Origin: Frondihabitans sp. Leaf304
GTDB lineage: Bacteria; Actinomycetota; Actinomycetes; Actinomycetales; Microbacteriaceae
DNA length: 64,000 bases
NCBI RefSeq assembly: GCF_001423105.1
Contig: NZ_LMNV01000002.1
Coordinates: forward strand, 1 to 64,000
Direction of reading: 5' to 3'
A program made the position numbers and the translations under genes. A model generated the notes under the pieces. It was not told the DNA's origin. It saw nothing but the letters and a program-made list of their open reading frames with translations, and ran no database searches. Below are positions 8,801 through 18,268 of the stretch, piece by piece. The stretch's first letter is position 1. Every line of letters begins with the position of its first letter.

Positions 8801-9787
8801 ATGACCTCGAAGCTCGACGACGCCGTGCAGCGCTACCTGCGGCACGTCACGGTCGAGCGCGGTCTCTCGCCGCACACGGTGGCTGCGTATCGGCGCGACC
8901 TCGCGCTGTACGCGACATTCCTCGAGGAGGCGGGCATCCAGGATCCTGCCCTCGTCGATTCGATGCTCGTCGCGGGCTTTCCGGCCGCGCTCGCCACCCG
9001 CGAGGTGCCGCTCGCCGCATCGTCGGTGGCGCGCGCGCTGTCGAGTGTGAAAGGGCTGCACCGGTTCATCGCCGAGGAGGGCCTGGTCGCCGACGACGTG
9101 ACCACGAAGGCGCGACCACCGAAGCTGCCGTCGCGGCTGCCGAAGGCGATCACCGTGGCGCAGGTCGAGGCGTTGCTCGCAGCGACCGACGGCGACGAGC
9201 CGACACGGCTCCGTGACAAGGCTCTGCTCGAGTTGCTCTACGCGACCGGCGCTCGCGTGACCGAGGCGGTGTCGCTCAACGTCGACGATGTGATCGAAGG
9301 CGACGTGGTGCGGCTGTTCGGCAAGGGCGGCAAACAGCGGATCGTACCGCTCGGCAGCTACGCCCGGCGGGCCCTCGATGCCTACCTGGTGCGGGCGAGG
9401 CCGATCTTCTCGGTGCGGGGGACCGCGACTCCCGCTCTGTTTCTCGGAACACGCGGGGCTCGGGTGTCTCGGCAGAACGCCTGGTTGATCATCCAAGCGG
9501 CGGCGTCCCGGGCGCAGCTCGGATTCGAGGTGTCGCCGCACACGCTCCGGCACTCGTTCGCGACGCACCTGCTCGAGGGCGGGGCGGACGTGCGCGTGGT
9601 GCAGGAGCTGCTCGGGCACGCGTCGGTGGCGACGACGCAGATCTACACGCTCGTGACCGCGGATGCGCTGCGCGACGCCTACGGGCAGGCGCACCCGCGA
9701 GCACGGTGGGCACCGGGGGAGAAGGAGGCGCGGGCTGGGCTGGCCGAGCGGGCCGGTGTCGCCTCGGCAGGAGCCGCTGCGGGGTAG
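8801..9787 (+). CDS. xerD: Site-specific tyrosine recombinase XerD
   Basis: XerD, with XerC, resolves chromosome dimers at dif during segregation. The N-terminal SAM-like core-binding domain occupies about residues 1-105. The catalytic domain carries the Arg in ATGARVTE (about residue 151), HTLRHSFATHLLEGG, LGHASVATTQIYT and the nucleophilic Tyr in that last motif. The 328 residues include a short Ala-rich C-terminal tail. Placement next to parA/scpAB and the absence of phage genes indicate the housekeeping recombinase, not an integrase. Confidence 0.92.
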   Translation: MTSKLDDAVQRYLRHVTVERGLSPHTVAAYRRDLALYATFLEEAGIQDPALVDSMLVAGFPAALATREVPLAASSVARALSSVKGLHRFIAEEGLVADDVTTKARPPKLPSRLPKAITVAQVEALLAATDGDEPTRLRDKALLELLYATGARVTEAVSLNVDDVIEGDVVRLFGKGGKQRIVPLGSYARRALDAYLVRARPIFSVRGTATPALFLGTRGARVSRQNAWLIIQAAASRAQLGFEVSPHTLRHSFATHLLEGGADVRVVQELLGHASVATTQIYTLVTADALRDAYGQAHPRARWAPGEKEARAGLAERAGVASAGAAAG

Positions 9788-9916
9788 TCCTGTGCTGAGG
9801 AGCGGGAAGCAGGTCGACTCTCTGTCAGACGGGCATCTCGTGCCCGAACTCCCTCGGGGTTAGACGGGCCTCCTTTAGACAGGGCGAGGCAACCCGGGCT
9901 GGGCAGGACGCGCCGG

Positions 9917-9922
9917 TAGGAT
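9917..9922 (+). promoter_or_regulatory. -10 box of a leaderless parA transcript
   Basis: TAGGAT is followed by 7 nt and the GTG start of the ParA gene, without a Shine-Dalgarno sequence. This is the same leaderless layout as at pyrG and xerD. Confidence 0.6.
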
Positions 9923-9929
9923 TACCCCC

Positions 9930-10820
9930 GTGAGTACGACGCCGAAATCGACCGAGGCCCCTTCCGCGGAGAGCCCGGCCGTCGAGATGGGGCCGACCGG
10001 CCGACCCCGCACGGCCTTTCCGGTGCCGGCCGAGCTTCAGAGCCACGGCCCCGCCCGCATCATCTCGCTCTGCAACCAGAAGGGTGGCGTCGGCAAGACG
10101 ACGACGACCATCAACCTCGGCGCTTCGCTCGCCGAGTACGGCCGCAAGGTGCTCGCCGTCGACTTCGACCCGCAGGGTGCCTTGAGCGCGGGCCTCGGCG
10201 TGCAGACCCACGACGTGCCCACGGTGTACGACCTGCTGATCGGCACGGTCAAGGATCCCCACGAGGTCATCCAGGGCACCAATGTGCCGGGGCTCGACGT
10301 CATCCCGGCGAACATCGACCTCTCCGCCGCCGAGGTGCACCTCGTCAATGAGGTGGCTCGCGAGCAGATCCTCGCCCGAGTGCTGCGGAAGGTTCGCGAC
10401 GACTATGACGTGATCCTCGTCGACTGCCAGCCGTCGCTCGGAATCCTGACCGTGAATGCGCTCACCGCGGCCCACGGGGTGCTGATCCCGCTCGAGTGCG
10501 AGTTCTTCGCCCTGCGCGGTGTCGCCCTGCTCGTCGAGACCATCGACAAGGTGCGCGACCGGCTAAACGAAGACATCGAGCTCGACGGCATCCTGCCGAC
10601 CATGTACGACTCGCGCACGTTGCACAGCCGCGAGGTGCTCGAGCGGGTCGTCGACGCATTCGGCGATCGGGTACTCGAGACGGTCATCACCCGGACGGTG
10701 AAGTTCCCTGACGCCTCCGTGGCCGCAAGCCCGATCAATCAGTTCGCGCCGTCGCATCCGGCTGCCGAGGCATATCGCCAGCTGGCCAGAGAGCTCATCG
10801 CCCGTGGCGCCGCAGCCTAG
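9930..10820 (+). CDS. ParA-family ATPase (scpAB-linked)
   Basis: This is a deviant-Walker ATPase of the ParA/MinD class; these move or position cargo on the nucleoid. The motif NQKGGVGKTTTTINLG lies near residue 50, with VLAVDFDPQG and VILVDCQPSLG following. The length is 296 residues. It overlaps the ScpA gene by 17 nt. There is no parB nearby, so this is the scpAB-associated Soj-like paralogue, not the oriC parAB pair. The role in chromosome organisation is inferred from context. Confidence 0.9.
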   Translation: MSTTPKSTEAPSAESPAVEMGPTGRPRTAFPVPAELQSHGPARIISLCNQKGGVGKTTTTINLGASLAEYGRKVLAVDFDPQGALSAGLGVQTHDVPTVYDLLIGTVKDPHEVIQGTNVPGLDVIPANIDLSAAEVHLVNEVAREQILARVLRKVRDDYDVILVDCQPSLGILTVNALTAAHGVLIPLECEFFALRGVALLVETIDKVRDRLNEDIELDGILPTMYDSRTLHSREVLERVVDAFGDRVLETVITRTVKFPDASVAASPINQFAPSHPAAEAYRQLARELIARGAAA

Positions 10821-11652
10821 CGACTCCACTCTCGATGCCGGCGTCGCCTCCGACGTCGAGCCATCGACCGACCAGGCGTTCACGCTGCGTCTCGACAACT
10901 TCTCCGGCCCCTTCGACCTTCTCCTCTCGCTGATCACCAAACGCGAGATGGACATCACCGAGATCGCGTTGAGCGAGGTGACCGACGAGTTCCTGTCGTA
11001 CCTCCGCGGGCTCGACTCCGACGAGGAGCTCGACAAGGCCAGCGAGTTCCTGGTGGTCGCCGCCACCCTCCTCGACCTTAAGGTCGCCGGACTCCTTCCG
11101 CAGGGGGAGCTCGTCGACGCCGAAGACGTCGCGCTGCTCGAAGCGCGCGATCTGCTTTTCGCACGCCTCCTGCAGTACCGCGCGTTCAAGCAAGCGGCCG
11201 AGTGGTTCGCGACTCGCGGTGAGGCCGAGGGCGATCGACATGCCCGGAGCGTCCGTCTCGAACAGAAGTACCGCGTGTCGACGCCCGAACTCGTCTGGAC
11301 CCTGTCGGTCGACGACTTCGCGGCCATCGCGGCGATGGCGTTGACGCCGAAAGAGGCCCCCACCGTCGGGCTCGACCACCTGCACGCGCCTCTCGTGAGC
11401 ATTCGCGAGCAGGCCGCCATCGTCGTGTCGATGCTCCGACGCGGTGCCGTGCTGAGCTTCCGCGAGTTGATCGATGGGGTCGACGTGAAGGGGGTTGTCG
11501 TGGCGCGGTTCCTCGCGATCCTCGAGCTGTACCGCCACGCGTCGCTGAGCTTCGAACAGCTCGAACCCCTCGGCGAGCTCACCATCCGCTGGACCGCCGA
11601 GCACTGGACCGAAGAGAACCTCGCCAACCTGGGGGCCGACTATGACGGATGA
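10804..11652 (+). CDS. scpA: Segregation and condensation protein A
   Basis: ScpA is the kleisin subunit of the SMC-ScpA-ScpB condensin and bridges the SMC heads. The N-terminal signature FTLRLDNFSGPFDLLLSLI is followed by EMDITEIALSEVTDEFLSYL. A winged-helix-like C-terminus ends in FLAILELYRHASLSFEQ. The length is 282 residues. The GTG start lies inside the end of the ParA gene, and the gene's own end overlaps scpB by 11 nt, so the three are coupled. Confidence 0.93.
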   Translation: MAPQPSDSTLDAGVASDVEPSTDQAFTLRLDNFSGPFDLLLSLITKREMDITEIALSEVTDEFLSYLRGLDSDEELDKASEFLVVAATLLDLKVAGLLPQGELVDAEDVALLEARDLLFARLLQYRAFKQAAEWFATRGEAEGDRHARSVRLEQKYRVSTPELVWTLSVDDFAAIAAMALTPKEAPTVGLDHLHAPLVSIREQAAIVVSMLRRGAVLSFRELIDGVDVKGVVVARFLAILELYRHASLSFEQLEPLGELTIRWTAEHWTEENLANLGADYDG

Positions 11653-12271
11653 TGCAGCGCAGACCGACGCCGCGTTCGTTGACGGCCAGGCCCTTCCGAC
11701 GCCGGGCGTGCCGATCGCTCGCACGCTCGAAGCGATCCTCATGGTCGCCGACGAGCCCCAGAGTCTCGTCTCGCTGGCCACAGCCATCGGGGCGCCTGTC
11801 GCGGCCGTCCGCCAGGCGATCGATTCGCTCGTGGCCGACTTCGACGGGGTCGACCAGGGCGACGGCGCACCGACGACCCGCCGCGGCTTCGAGCTGCGCG
11901 AGGTCGGCGGCGGCTGGCGGTTCTACGTCCGCGAAGAGTTCGACCCGATCGTCCGCGACTTCGTGCTGACGCAGAACCCGACCCGGCTCTCGCAGGCCGC
12001 ACTCGAGACGCTCGCGGTGATCGCCTACAAGCAGCCGATCACCCGAGGCGCCATCGCTCAGATCCGTGCGGTCAACGTCGACAGCGTCGTCCGTACGCTG
12101 CTCGGACGCGGACTCATCACCGAATCGTTCACCGACGCCGAGACCGGCGCCATCAACTACGAGACGACCGAGTTGCTGCTGACGCACCTCGGCGTCAACT
12201 CCCTCGACGAGCTGCCGCTGATCTCACCGCTGCTCGCCGATGGGCAGGAAGGTTTCGACAATGGCCGATAA
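11642..12271 (+). CDS. scpB: Segregation and condensation protein B
   Basis: ScpB is the winged-helix dimer that binds ScpA in bacterial condensin. Two winged-helix units can be followed: one around LEAILMVADEPQSLVSLATAIG, and one around LSQAALETLAVIAYKQPITRGAIAQIRAVNVDSVVRTLLGRGLI, the most conserved part of the family. The length is 209 residues. It starts inside scpA and ends 11 nt after the start of the pseudouridine synthase gene, continuing the operon. Confidence 0.93.
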   Translation: MTDDAAQTDAAFVDGQALPTPGVPIARTLEAILMVADEPQSLVSLATAIGAPVAAVRQAIDSLVADFDGVDQGDGAPTTRRGFELREVGGGWRFYVREEFDPIVRDFVLTQNPTRLSQAALETLAVIAYKQPITRGAIAQIRAVNVDSVVRTLLGRGLITESFTDAETGAINYETTELLLTHLGVNSLDELPLISPLLADGQEGFDNGR

Positions 12272-13451
12272 CGACACCACTCCAGGATCCGAGGCGGCGC
12301 CGCAGGGCGAGCGCCTCCAGAAGGTCATGGCGGCGGCGGGTATTGCCAGCCGACGTGTCTCCGAAGACTTGATCGCCGCCGGCCGCGTCACGGTCAACGG
12401 CGAGGTCGTCACCTCCGCCGGGCGTCGAGTCGACCCCGCGGTCGACAAGGTCGTCGTCGACGGTCAGGCCGTGCAGCTCGACCCCACCCGGCGCTACCTG
12501 ATGCTGAACAAGCCGGTCGGCGTCGTGTCGAGCCTGCGCGACGAGCGCGGACGCCCCGACCTCACCGAGTTCACGCGCCACTACCCCGAGCGGCTCTTCA
12601 ACGTCGGCCGACTCGATGCCGAGACGAGCGGTCTGCTGATCCTGACGAACGACGGCGAGCTGGCGCACATTCTCGCGCACCCGTCGTTCGGGGTGACCAA
12701 GACGTACATCGCCAAGGTCGAGGGATCGATCACACCGACCACGGCGAAGAAGCTCGTCGCGGGCATCGACCTCGACGACGGGCCCATCACAGCCGACTCG
12801 GCGCGGGTCGTCGACCGTGGCACCGGGCAGGCGGGTGGCACGAGCATCGTCGAGATCACCCTGCACTCCGGCCGTAACCGCATCGTTCGGCGCATGCTCG
12901 ACGCGGTCGGGCACCCGGTCGTCGACCTCGTGCGTCGCCAGTTCGGCCCGCTTCACCTCGGTTCGCTTCGAGTCGGCGAGGTGCGCGACCTGACTCGCGA
13001 CGAGCTCGGCGACATCCTGACGATCGCGCGCGACGCCGGGGTCGGAGCAGCCGAGCCGTCCGCGGTCGCGGCAGCCGCCGTGCAGGAGAGCATGGACGAC
13101 AGCGGGGTCGAACTCGTGGCGGATGTCGACGACGACGTCGCGGAGTCGGAGAAGGAGTACTACGACGAAGACGACGAGGAGTACGAGCCCGATCTCGATG
13201 CGCGCGAGGAGAGCCGTCGCGGCCGGACGAGCGCGCAGGGGGGCAACGGTCAGAACGGCAGTGGGCAGGGTGGTGTCGGCGGTGGAGCCGGGCAGGCCGA
13301 CCGCCGCGAGCCCAAGAAGCAGTACGACAGCGACGGCAACCGCCGTGTGGCCGTCAACGGCGACGTGACCGGGGGTCGCGCGCCGGCGCCGAGCCGACGA
13401 TCGCAGGTGCGCCGTCAGCAGGAGGAGCGCCGACGAGGTAGCGGCCGGTGA
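12261..13451 (+). CDS. rluB: RluB-type 23S rRNA pseudouridine synthase with acidic/Arg-rich tail
   Basis: The enzyme isomerises a uridine in 23S rRNA to pseudouridine. The S4 domain (ERLQKVMAAAGIASRRVSEDLI) is followed by the RsuA/RluB catalytic domain with the Asp in NVGRLDAETSGLLILTNDG. The last roughly 115 residues are unusual: a run rich in Asp/Glu (DDDVAESEKEYYDEDDEEYEPD), then Gly/Gln, then Arg. These are probably disordered. ATG at 12261 is used because GGAAGG (12247-12252) sits 8 nt upstream. The exact uridine is inferred from the family. Confidence 0.9.
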   Translation: MADNDTTPGSEAAPQGERLQKVMAAAGIASRRVSEDLIAAGRVTVNGEVVTSAGRRVDPAVDKVVVDGQAVQLDPTRRYLMLNKPVGVVSSLRDERGRPDLTEFTRHYPERLFNVGRLDAETSGLLILTNDGELAHILAHPSFGVTKTYIAKVEGSITPTTAKKLVAGIDLDDGPITADSARVVDRGTGQAGGTSIVEITLHSGRNRIVRRMLDAVGHPVVDLVRRQFGPLHLGSLRVGEVRDLTRDELGDILTIARDAGVGAAEPSAVAAAAVQESMDDSGVELVADVDDDVAESEKEYYDEDDEEYEPDLDAREESRRGRTSAQGGNGQNGSGQGGVGGGAGQADRREPKKQYDSDGNRRVAVNGDVTGGRAPAPSRRSQVRRQQEERRRGSGR

Positions 13452-14563
13452 GCTCGACGCACGAGGGAGCTCACGAGCATAAGCGACTCGTCGGTCCCGT
13501 CCGCATCGTCGGCTCCGGCCTTCTCGGCGCGAGCATCGGCCTCGGCCTCCGGCAGCAGGGCGTCGAGGTCATCCTCGACGACGCCTCGCCGTCGGCCCGC
13601 CGCCTGGCGATCGACTACGGCGCAGGCCGTGCGCCCGCAGACGGAGACGAGCCGACCCTGATCGTCGTGTGCGTTCCCCCGGATGTCACAGCCGACATCG
13701 TCGTGCGCGAGCTCGCCGACTACCCGAACGCCCTCGTCACCGACGTCGCGAGCGTCAAGGTCGAGCCGCTCCGCGAGCTGGAGCGTCGTGGCGCCGACGT
13801 CTCGCGCTACATCGGCTCGCACCCCATGGCCGGGCGTGAACGCGGCGGTCCCATCTCGGCGCGCGCCGACCTCTTCGTCGGACGCCCCTGGGTGATCGCC
13901 GGCCACGACGCCATCAGCTACCGCGCCGCGGCCGCTCTCGAAGACCTCGTGCTCGACCTCGGAGCCACCCCGATCGAGATGACGCCGGAAGAGCACGATC
14001 GCGGGGTGGCGGTCGTCTCGCACGCGCCCCAGGTGGTCGCCTCGCTCATGGCGGCACGGCTCGGAGATGCCCCGGACGCCTCGCTCGGCCTGGCGGGGCA
14101 GGGCGTCAGGGACGTCACACGGATCGCGGCCAGCGACGCCGGCCTGTGGGTGCAGATCCTCGGGGCGAATGCCGGCCACGTCGAAACCGTGCTCCGGGCG
14201 CTGCGGGACGATCTCGACGGCGTGATCTCCGCCCTCTCGGCCCCGTCGGATCCTGGGTCGCTGCGCGCGATCGCCGAGACCATCGGCCGCGGCAACACGG
14301 GTGTCGCCCGCCTGCCCGGTAAGCACGGTCAGAGCACCGTCTTCACGCGGGTGGTCGTCATGGTCGACGACACCCCGGGCCAGCTCGGGCGACTGTTCAC
14401 CGAGATGGGCGAAGCCGGCATCAACCTCGAAGACCTCCGTCTCGAGCACTCGCCCGGCGCACAGTTCGGCCTCGCCGAAGTGAGCGTCGTGCCCGAACAC
14501 GAAGAACGACTGATCGACGAACTCGTCCGGCGCGGCTGGACCATTGCAGGAGCACAGGCATGA
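13448..14563 (+). CDS. tyrA: Prephenate dehydrogenase
   Basis: This NAD(P)-dependent enzyme converts prephenate to 4-hydroxyphenylpyruvate in tyrosine synthesis. It has a Rossmann motif [17 protein letters not shown] near the N-terminus, the substrate/catalytic motif [11 protein letters not shown], and a C-terminal ACT domain ([32 protein letters not shown]) suggesting feedback control by an amino acid. The GTG overlaps the rluB stop as GTGA, and the end overlaps cmk as ATGA, so it is translationally coupled on both sides. Length 371 residues. Confidence 0.9.
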   Translation: MSSTHEGAHEHKRLVGPVRIVGSGLLGASIGLGLRQQGVEVILDDASPSARRLAIDYGAGRAPADGDEPTLIVVCVPPDVTADIVVRELADYPNALVTDVASVKVEPLRELERRGADVSRYIGSHPMAGRERGGPISARADLFVGRPWVIAGHDAISYRAAAALEDLVLDLGATPIEMTPEEHDRGVAVVSHAPQVVASLMAARLGDAPDASLGLAGQGVRDVTRIAASDAGLWVQILGANAGHVETVLRALRDDLDGVISALSAPSDPGSLRAIAETIGRGNTGVARLPGKHGQSTVFTRVVVMVDDTPGQLGRLFTEMGEAGINLEDLRLEHSPGAQFGLAEVSVVPEHEERLIDELVRRGWTIAGAQA

Positions 14564-15330
14564 CGAACCCCGACCTTCCCGAGACCTCCGAAGAGCTACG
14601 CGACTTCAAAGCGGACCTCCTCTCGCGGTATCGCTCGAGCAGCCTCTACCGACCCGTCGTCGTAGCCGTCGACGGCCCCGCGGGCAGCGGCAAGTCGAGC
14701 GTCAGCCGGGCGACGGCGGTGGCCCTCGGCTTCGATTACCAAGACACCGGTGCGGCCTACCGGGCGTTCGCCCTGCATGCGGTGCGGTCGGGTGCCGACC
14801 TGTCTGACGCTGCGGCCGTCGTCGCGGTCATTTCGACGTTCGACTACGAGATCGGCACCGATCCGGGTGACTACTTCGTCCGGATCTCAGGATCCGACGT
14901 GACCGACGAGATCCGGACGCCCCAGGTCACGCAGTCGGTCGCCTCCGTCTCGAAGCTCCCCGAGGTGCGGAGTCACCTGGTCGAGGTGTTCCGCGGCATC
15001 ATCGCCGGCACCGAGAAGCCCGGCATCGTGACCGAGGGGCGCGACATCACGACGGTCGTCGCGCCGGATGCGCAGGTGCGGATCCTGCTCACGGCCACCG
15101 AAGAGGCTAGAATGGCCAGGCGTTCCGCAGAGATCACGGGGCAGAGTGCCGAAGAAACTGCCCGGCAGCTGTCGAAGAGAGATCAGCAGGACAGCAAGGT
15201 GGTCGACTTCATGACAGCCGCAGAAGGCGTCACGACCCTCGATTCCACTCATCTCGACTTCGATCAGACCGTCTCGGCCATGGTCGAGCTCGTCCGTTCC
15301 ACTGCCACGGCGCCCGCGCCCCAGGCATGA
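14560..15330 (+). CDS. cmk: (d)CMP kinase
   Basis: This enzyme phosphorylates CMP and dCMP. The P-loop [17 protein letters not shown] sits near residue 45, after an N-terminal extension of about 35 residues. [13 protein letters not shown] and a [10 protein letters not shown] motif follow, and later the RSAEITGQ segment of the LID region. Length 256 residues. It is coupled to tyrA by overlap and followed after 31 nt by der, the usual actinobacterial order. Confidence 0.93.
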   Translation: MTNPDLPETSEELRDFKADLLSRYRSSSLYRPVVVAVDGPAGSGKSSVSRATAVALGFDYQDTGAAYRAFALHAVRSGADLSDAAAVVAVISTFDYEIGTDPGDYFVRISGSDVTDEIRTPQVTQSVASVSKLPEVRSHLVEVFRGIIAGTEKPGIVTEGRDITTVVAPDAQVRILLTATEEARMARRSAEITGQSAEETARQLSKRDQQDSKVVDFMTAAEGVTTLDSTHLDFDQTVSAMVELVRSTATAPAPQA

Positions 15331-15361
15331 CCGGAGAGCACCCACGTAGCTAGGAGCCACC

Positions 15362-16894
15362 ATGGCGAACGACAAAGACAGCGCCTCTTCGGGCGACCGC
15401 GATTTTCCTGAGTTCGACGACTCGATGGCCGATCGCCTCGCGACCCTCGACGACGTCGACGCGGAGCAGCGCGCATCTGCCCTGCGTCAGGGGCTGACCG
15501 ACTACGAGCTCGACGACGAAGACCTCGATGTGCTCGAAGCGGGCGAGTGGGATCCCAACGCGATCACCTACGCTCCCGCCCTACCGGTGCTCGCGATCGT
15601 CGGTCGACCCAACGTCGGCAAGTCGCAGCTCGTCAACCGCATCATCGGCCGCCGCGAGGCCGTCGTCGAAGACAAGCCGGGTGTCACCCGCGACCGCGTC
15701 TCGTACAAGGCCGAGTGGGCCGGGCGCCGCTACACGATCGTCGACACCGGCGGGTGGGAGCCCGACGCCCTCGGCATCGACGCCTCCGTCGCCATGCAGG
15801 CCGAGATCGCCGTCGACCTGGCTGACGCCGTCCTCTTCGTCGTCGACGTCAACGTCGGTGCCACGTCGACCGACGAGCACGTCGTCCGCATGCTGCGCGC
15901 CACCCACAAGCCCGTGATCCTCGTGGCCAACAAGACCGACGACGACCGCAAGGCGATCCAGGCCTCCGAGCTCTGGAGCCTCGGCCTCGGTGAGCCGTTC
16001 CCCGTCTCGGCGCTGCACGGCCGCGGCGTCGCCGACCTCCTCGACAAGGCGATGGCCACGCTGCCCGCCGTGTCGAAGGTCGCCAAAGAAGAGATCGGCG
16101 GGCCCCGCCGTGTCGCCATCCTCGGCCGCCCGAACGTCGGCAAGTCGTCGCTGCTCAACCGCGCCGCGGGTGAAGAGCGAGTCGTCGTCAACGAGATGGC
16201 CGGCACGACCCGCGACCCGGTCGACGAGCAGGTGTCGATCGGCGGTCGCATCTGGACTTTCGTCGACACCGCCGGAATTCGCAAGCGCGTCCACCTGCAG
16301 CAGGGTGCCGACTTCTACGCGTCGCTCCGCACCTCGGCCGCGCTCGAAAAGGCCGAGGTCGCCGTCGTCGTGCTCGACGTCACCGAGCCCATCTCGACTC
16401 AAGACCTCCGCATCATCGACCTCGTGCTCGAGTCCGGCCGAGCACTCGTGCTGGCCTTCAACAAGTGGGACCTCCTCGACGACGACCGCCGCCGCTACCT
16501 CGAGCGCGAGATCGATCAAGACCTCGACCACGTCTCGTGGGCCCCGCGCGTCAACATCTCGGCCAAGACCGGCCGCCACCTCGAGAAGCTCGTGCCCGCG
16601 CTCGAGCTCGCTCTCGAGTCGTGGGACACCCGCGTGCCCACCGGCAAGTTCAACGCTCTGCTCGCCGAACTCACGCAGGAGCACCCGCACCCCGTCCGCG
16701 GAGGCAAGCAGCCTCGGATCCTGTTCGGCACCCAGGCGGCCAACCGCCCGCCCACGTTCGTGCTGTTCACGACCGGGTTCCTCGACCCGCAGTACCGCCG
16801 GTTCATCACGCGTCGTCTGCGCGAGATCTTCGGGTTCGAGGGCACGCCGATCACGGTGAACATGCGAGTGCGCGAGAAGCGCAAGCGCTCCTGA
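15362..16894 (+). CDS. der: Ribosome biogenesis GTPase Der (EngA)
   Basis: Der has two tandem GTPase domains and helps to assemble the 50S subunit. P-loops are GRPNVGKSQ (residues 81-89) and GRPNVGKSS (about 257-265), with switch motifs DTGGWE and DTAGIR and NKTD/NKWD base-recognition motifs. The C-terminal KH-like domain ends [17 protein letters not shown]. The first 70 acidic residues are an extension typical of high-GC Gram-positives. ATG at 15362 follows TAGGAGCC. It is the last gene of the housekeeping block. Confidence 0.95.
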   Translation: MANDKDSASSGDRDFPEFDDSMADRLATLDDVDAEQRASALRQGLTDYELDDEDLDVLEAGEWDPNAITYAPALPVLAIVGRPNVGKSQLVNRIIGRREAVVEDKPGVTRDRVSYKAEWAGRRYTIVDTGGWEPDALGIDASVAMQAEIAVDLADAVLFVVDVNVGATSTDEHVVRMLRATHKPVILVANKTDDDRKAIQASELWSLGLGEPFPVSALHGRGVADLLDKAMATLPAVSKVAKEEIGGPRRVAILGRPNVGKSSLLNRAAGEERVVVNEMAGTTRDPVDEQVSIGGRIWTFVDTAGIRKRVHLQQGADFYASLRTSAALEKAEVAVVVLDVTEPISTQDLRIIDLVLESGRALVLAFNKWDLLDDDRRRYLEREIDQDLDHVSWAPRVNISAKTGRHLEKLVPALELALESWDTRVPTGKFNALLAELTQEHPHPVRGGKQPRILFGTQAANRPPTFVLFTTGFLDPQYRRFITRRLREIFGFEGTPITVNMRVREKRKRS

Positions 16895-16928
16895 TCTCTG
16901 GAATGGCGGTCGGCGTCGTTCACCGGGA

Positions 16929-16969
16929 GTGGCAAGCGCCTTCGGCGATGCAGAGCCGACGCCTGCCAC
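16929..16969. terminator. 41-nt interrupted palindrome after der
   Basis: GTGGCA (16929-16934) pairs with TGCCAC (16964-16969). Inside, GCG pairs with CGC and TCGGC with GCCGA. It lies 35 nt after the der stop and probably ends or protects the transcript. It has no T-run. Its nested layout recalls the longer elements of this window. Confidence 0.55.
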
Positions 16970-17032
16970 GTTCTGAAGGGCCGCTGACGCGGCCAGGGGC
17001 GGGGAGGGCTCGTCGTCTGGGATGATAGGCGT

Positions 17033-17584
17033 ATGGCCACCGCATCGACGCCACCGCCCGGTACGCTGGGCGCACTCGTCGATCGGCTGTTCGCCACGTT
17101 CCGCGTCGACCGTCTCGCCGGAGGGCGGCAGCACGCCTACGTCGTGCGCGAAGACATGCGTCGGCACCCGCGCACGGTGCGGTCGTTCAAGGCGATTCGC
17201 TGGCTCCTCGTCGGCGAGACGGTGGTCGGCCTCGCGGCGGTCGTGATCGCGACAGTGCTCGCGTCGCACGGTGTGCACGTGCCGTGGGCCGTCTGGTTCC
17301 GGTCGACGGTGGTGCTCCTGATCACGCTCTCGCTGTACGTGTTCGCGTGGCGGGCCCAGCTCGGCTACTACTGGGCGTTTGCGCGGCTGCGGCTGTTCTC
17401 GCGGATCTTTCCGCTGGTGACGGTGGTGGTGGCGAGTTTTCCGGGGCTGTACCCGACGTGGATGGTGATCGAGCAGCTCGTGTTCTCGGGGCTGATGGTC
17501 GCGATCGCGGTCGTGCTGTCGAACCCGCACCTGCGCACGGTGTTCCCGGCTCCGGTGCGGCGCGGCTCGCGGAAAAGCGTTTAG
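17033..17584 (+). CDS. Small integral membrane protein
   Basis: The protein has 183 residues and about four hydrophobic segments (for example WLLVGETVVGLAAVVIATVLASHGVHV, VVLLITLSLYVFAW, FPLVTVVVASFPGLY, LVFSGLMVAIAVVLS). The basic N-terminal part of about 50 residues should be cytoplasmic. No catalytic motif is recognised. The stop codon forms the first base pairs of the large palindrome at 17582. The gene stands alone on the + strand, convergent with the HxlR regulator. Confidence 0.75.
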   Translation: MATASTPPPGTLGALVDRLFATFRVDRLAGGRQHAYVVREDMRRHPRTVRSFKAIRWLLVGETVVGLAAVVIATVLASHGVHVPWAVWFRSTVVLLITLSLYVFAWRAQLGYYWAFARLRLFSRIFPLVTVVVASFPGLYPTWMVIEQLVFSGLMVAIAVVLSNPHLRTVFPAPVRRGSRKSV

Positions 17585-17641
17585 TCGCGATTCGCAGGTT
17601 TAGTCGCGCCATACCGCGACTAAACCCGCGAAACGCGACTA
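17582..17641. repeat. 60-nt near-perfect nested palindrome (element 2)
   Basis: Arms TAGTCGCG/CGCGACTA (17582-17589, 17634-17641), TTCGC/GCGAA (17591-17595, 17628-17632) and GGTTTAGTCGCG/CGCGACTAAACC (17597-17608, 17615-17626) surround a 6-nt loop. Only two unpaired positions per side interrupt the stem. The word TAGTCGCG occurs twice in each arm. It includes the stop codon of the upstream gene and lies in a convergent intergenic gap, so it could act as a bidirectional transcript end. Confidence 0.85.
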
Positions 17642-17764
17642 GGCGGTGGGCCCCGACGGCGTCGCACCTCAGGCACGCGTTACTAACCGAATCACGCATC
17701 GCTCGACGAATAAACGGTTCGCGACGCGTGAAACGGCTAGCGAGACCGGGCGCGCGCGGCGGGG

Positions 17765-18214
17765 CTAGGCCGAGGGGCGGACGAGAGTCACCCGCGACGC
17801 CGGGATGGACGCACCGCCAGCCGTGGCGAACGTCAGGTACACCGGGTCGCCAGTGTGGGAGTCGAGGTAGCGGATCCTTGTGCCGGAGTCGACGGGGAGG
17901 TGATCGGCGCCCCATCGCCCCAGAGCCGCGAGGACCGGCGCCAGCTCACGGCCGGCGTCGGTGAGGACGTACTCGTCGCGCTCGCGCTCGCCGGGGTCGC
18001 GATAGGTCTGGCGGACGAGCACGCCGCAGTCGACCAGGGTGGCCAACCGCGCGGTGAGGATGTCGGGGGAGACGCCGAGGGAGGCGCGGAACTCGGAGAA
18101 GCGGGAGCGGCCGAGGAACGCGTCGCGCACGATCATGAGGGCCCAGCGCTCGCCGAGGACGTCGAGGCTGCGGGCGATCCCGCAGGTGGGATCGGGGCAC
18201 GCGCGTGGTGACAT
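17765..18214 (-). CDS. HxlR-family transcriptional regulator
   Basis: The winged-helix regulator has the family's N-terminal Cys (CPDPTCGIARSLDVLGERWALMIVRDAFLG) and the recognition-helix segment FSEFRASLGVSPDILTARLATLVDCGVLVR. HxlR proteins often sense electrophiles or oxidants through the Cys and control a divergent gene. It is divergent from the MFS transporter with a gap of 54 nt, so it most probably regulates it. ATG at 18214 is preferred because TAGGGT on the minus strand lies 7 nt before it (leaderless pattern); GTG at 18223 is an alternative. Confidence 0.88.
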   Translation of the reverse strand: MSPRACPDPTCGIARSLDVLGERWALMIVRDAFLGRSRFSEFRASLGVSPDILTARLATLVDCGVLVRQTYRDPGERERDEYVLTDAGRELAPVLAALGRWGADHLPVDSGTRIRYLDSHTGDPVYLTFATAGGASIPASRVTLVRPSA

Positions 18215-18233
18215 GCCACCCACCCTACCTCAG

Positions 18234-18262
18234 TTGGGTTTTCGTAGCCAGCCTGCTACTGT
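18234..18262 (+). promoter_or_regulatory. Promoter of the MFS gene
   Basis: A -35-like TTGGGT (18234-18239) and a -10 TACTGT (18257-18262) are separated by 17 nt. The -10 ends 6 nt before the ATG of the transporter, giving a leaderless transcript. The same 54-nt gap must hold the HxlR operator. Confidence 0.6.
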
Positions 18263-18268
18263 CGCGTC

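Noticed and set aside
8801-9787. XerD as a phage or island integrase
   Set aside because: Its neighbours are the conserved parA/scpA/scpB/rluB genes and no att-like repeats or phage genes are present.
9831-9845. GGGCA/TGCCC hairpin as terminator after xerD
   Set aside because: Only a 5-bp stem with no T-run; too weak to call.
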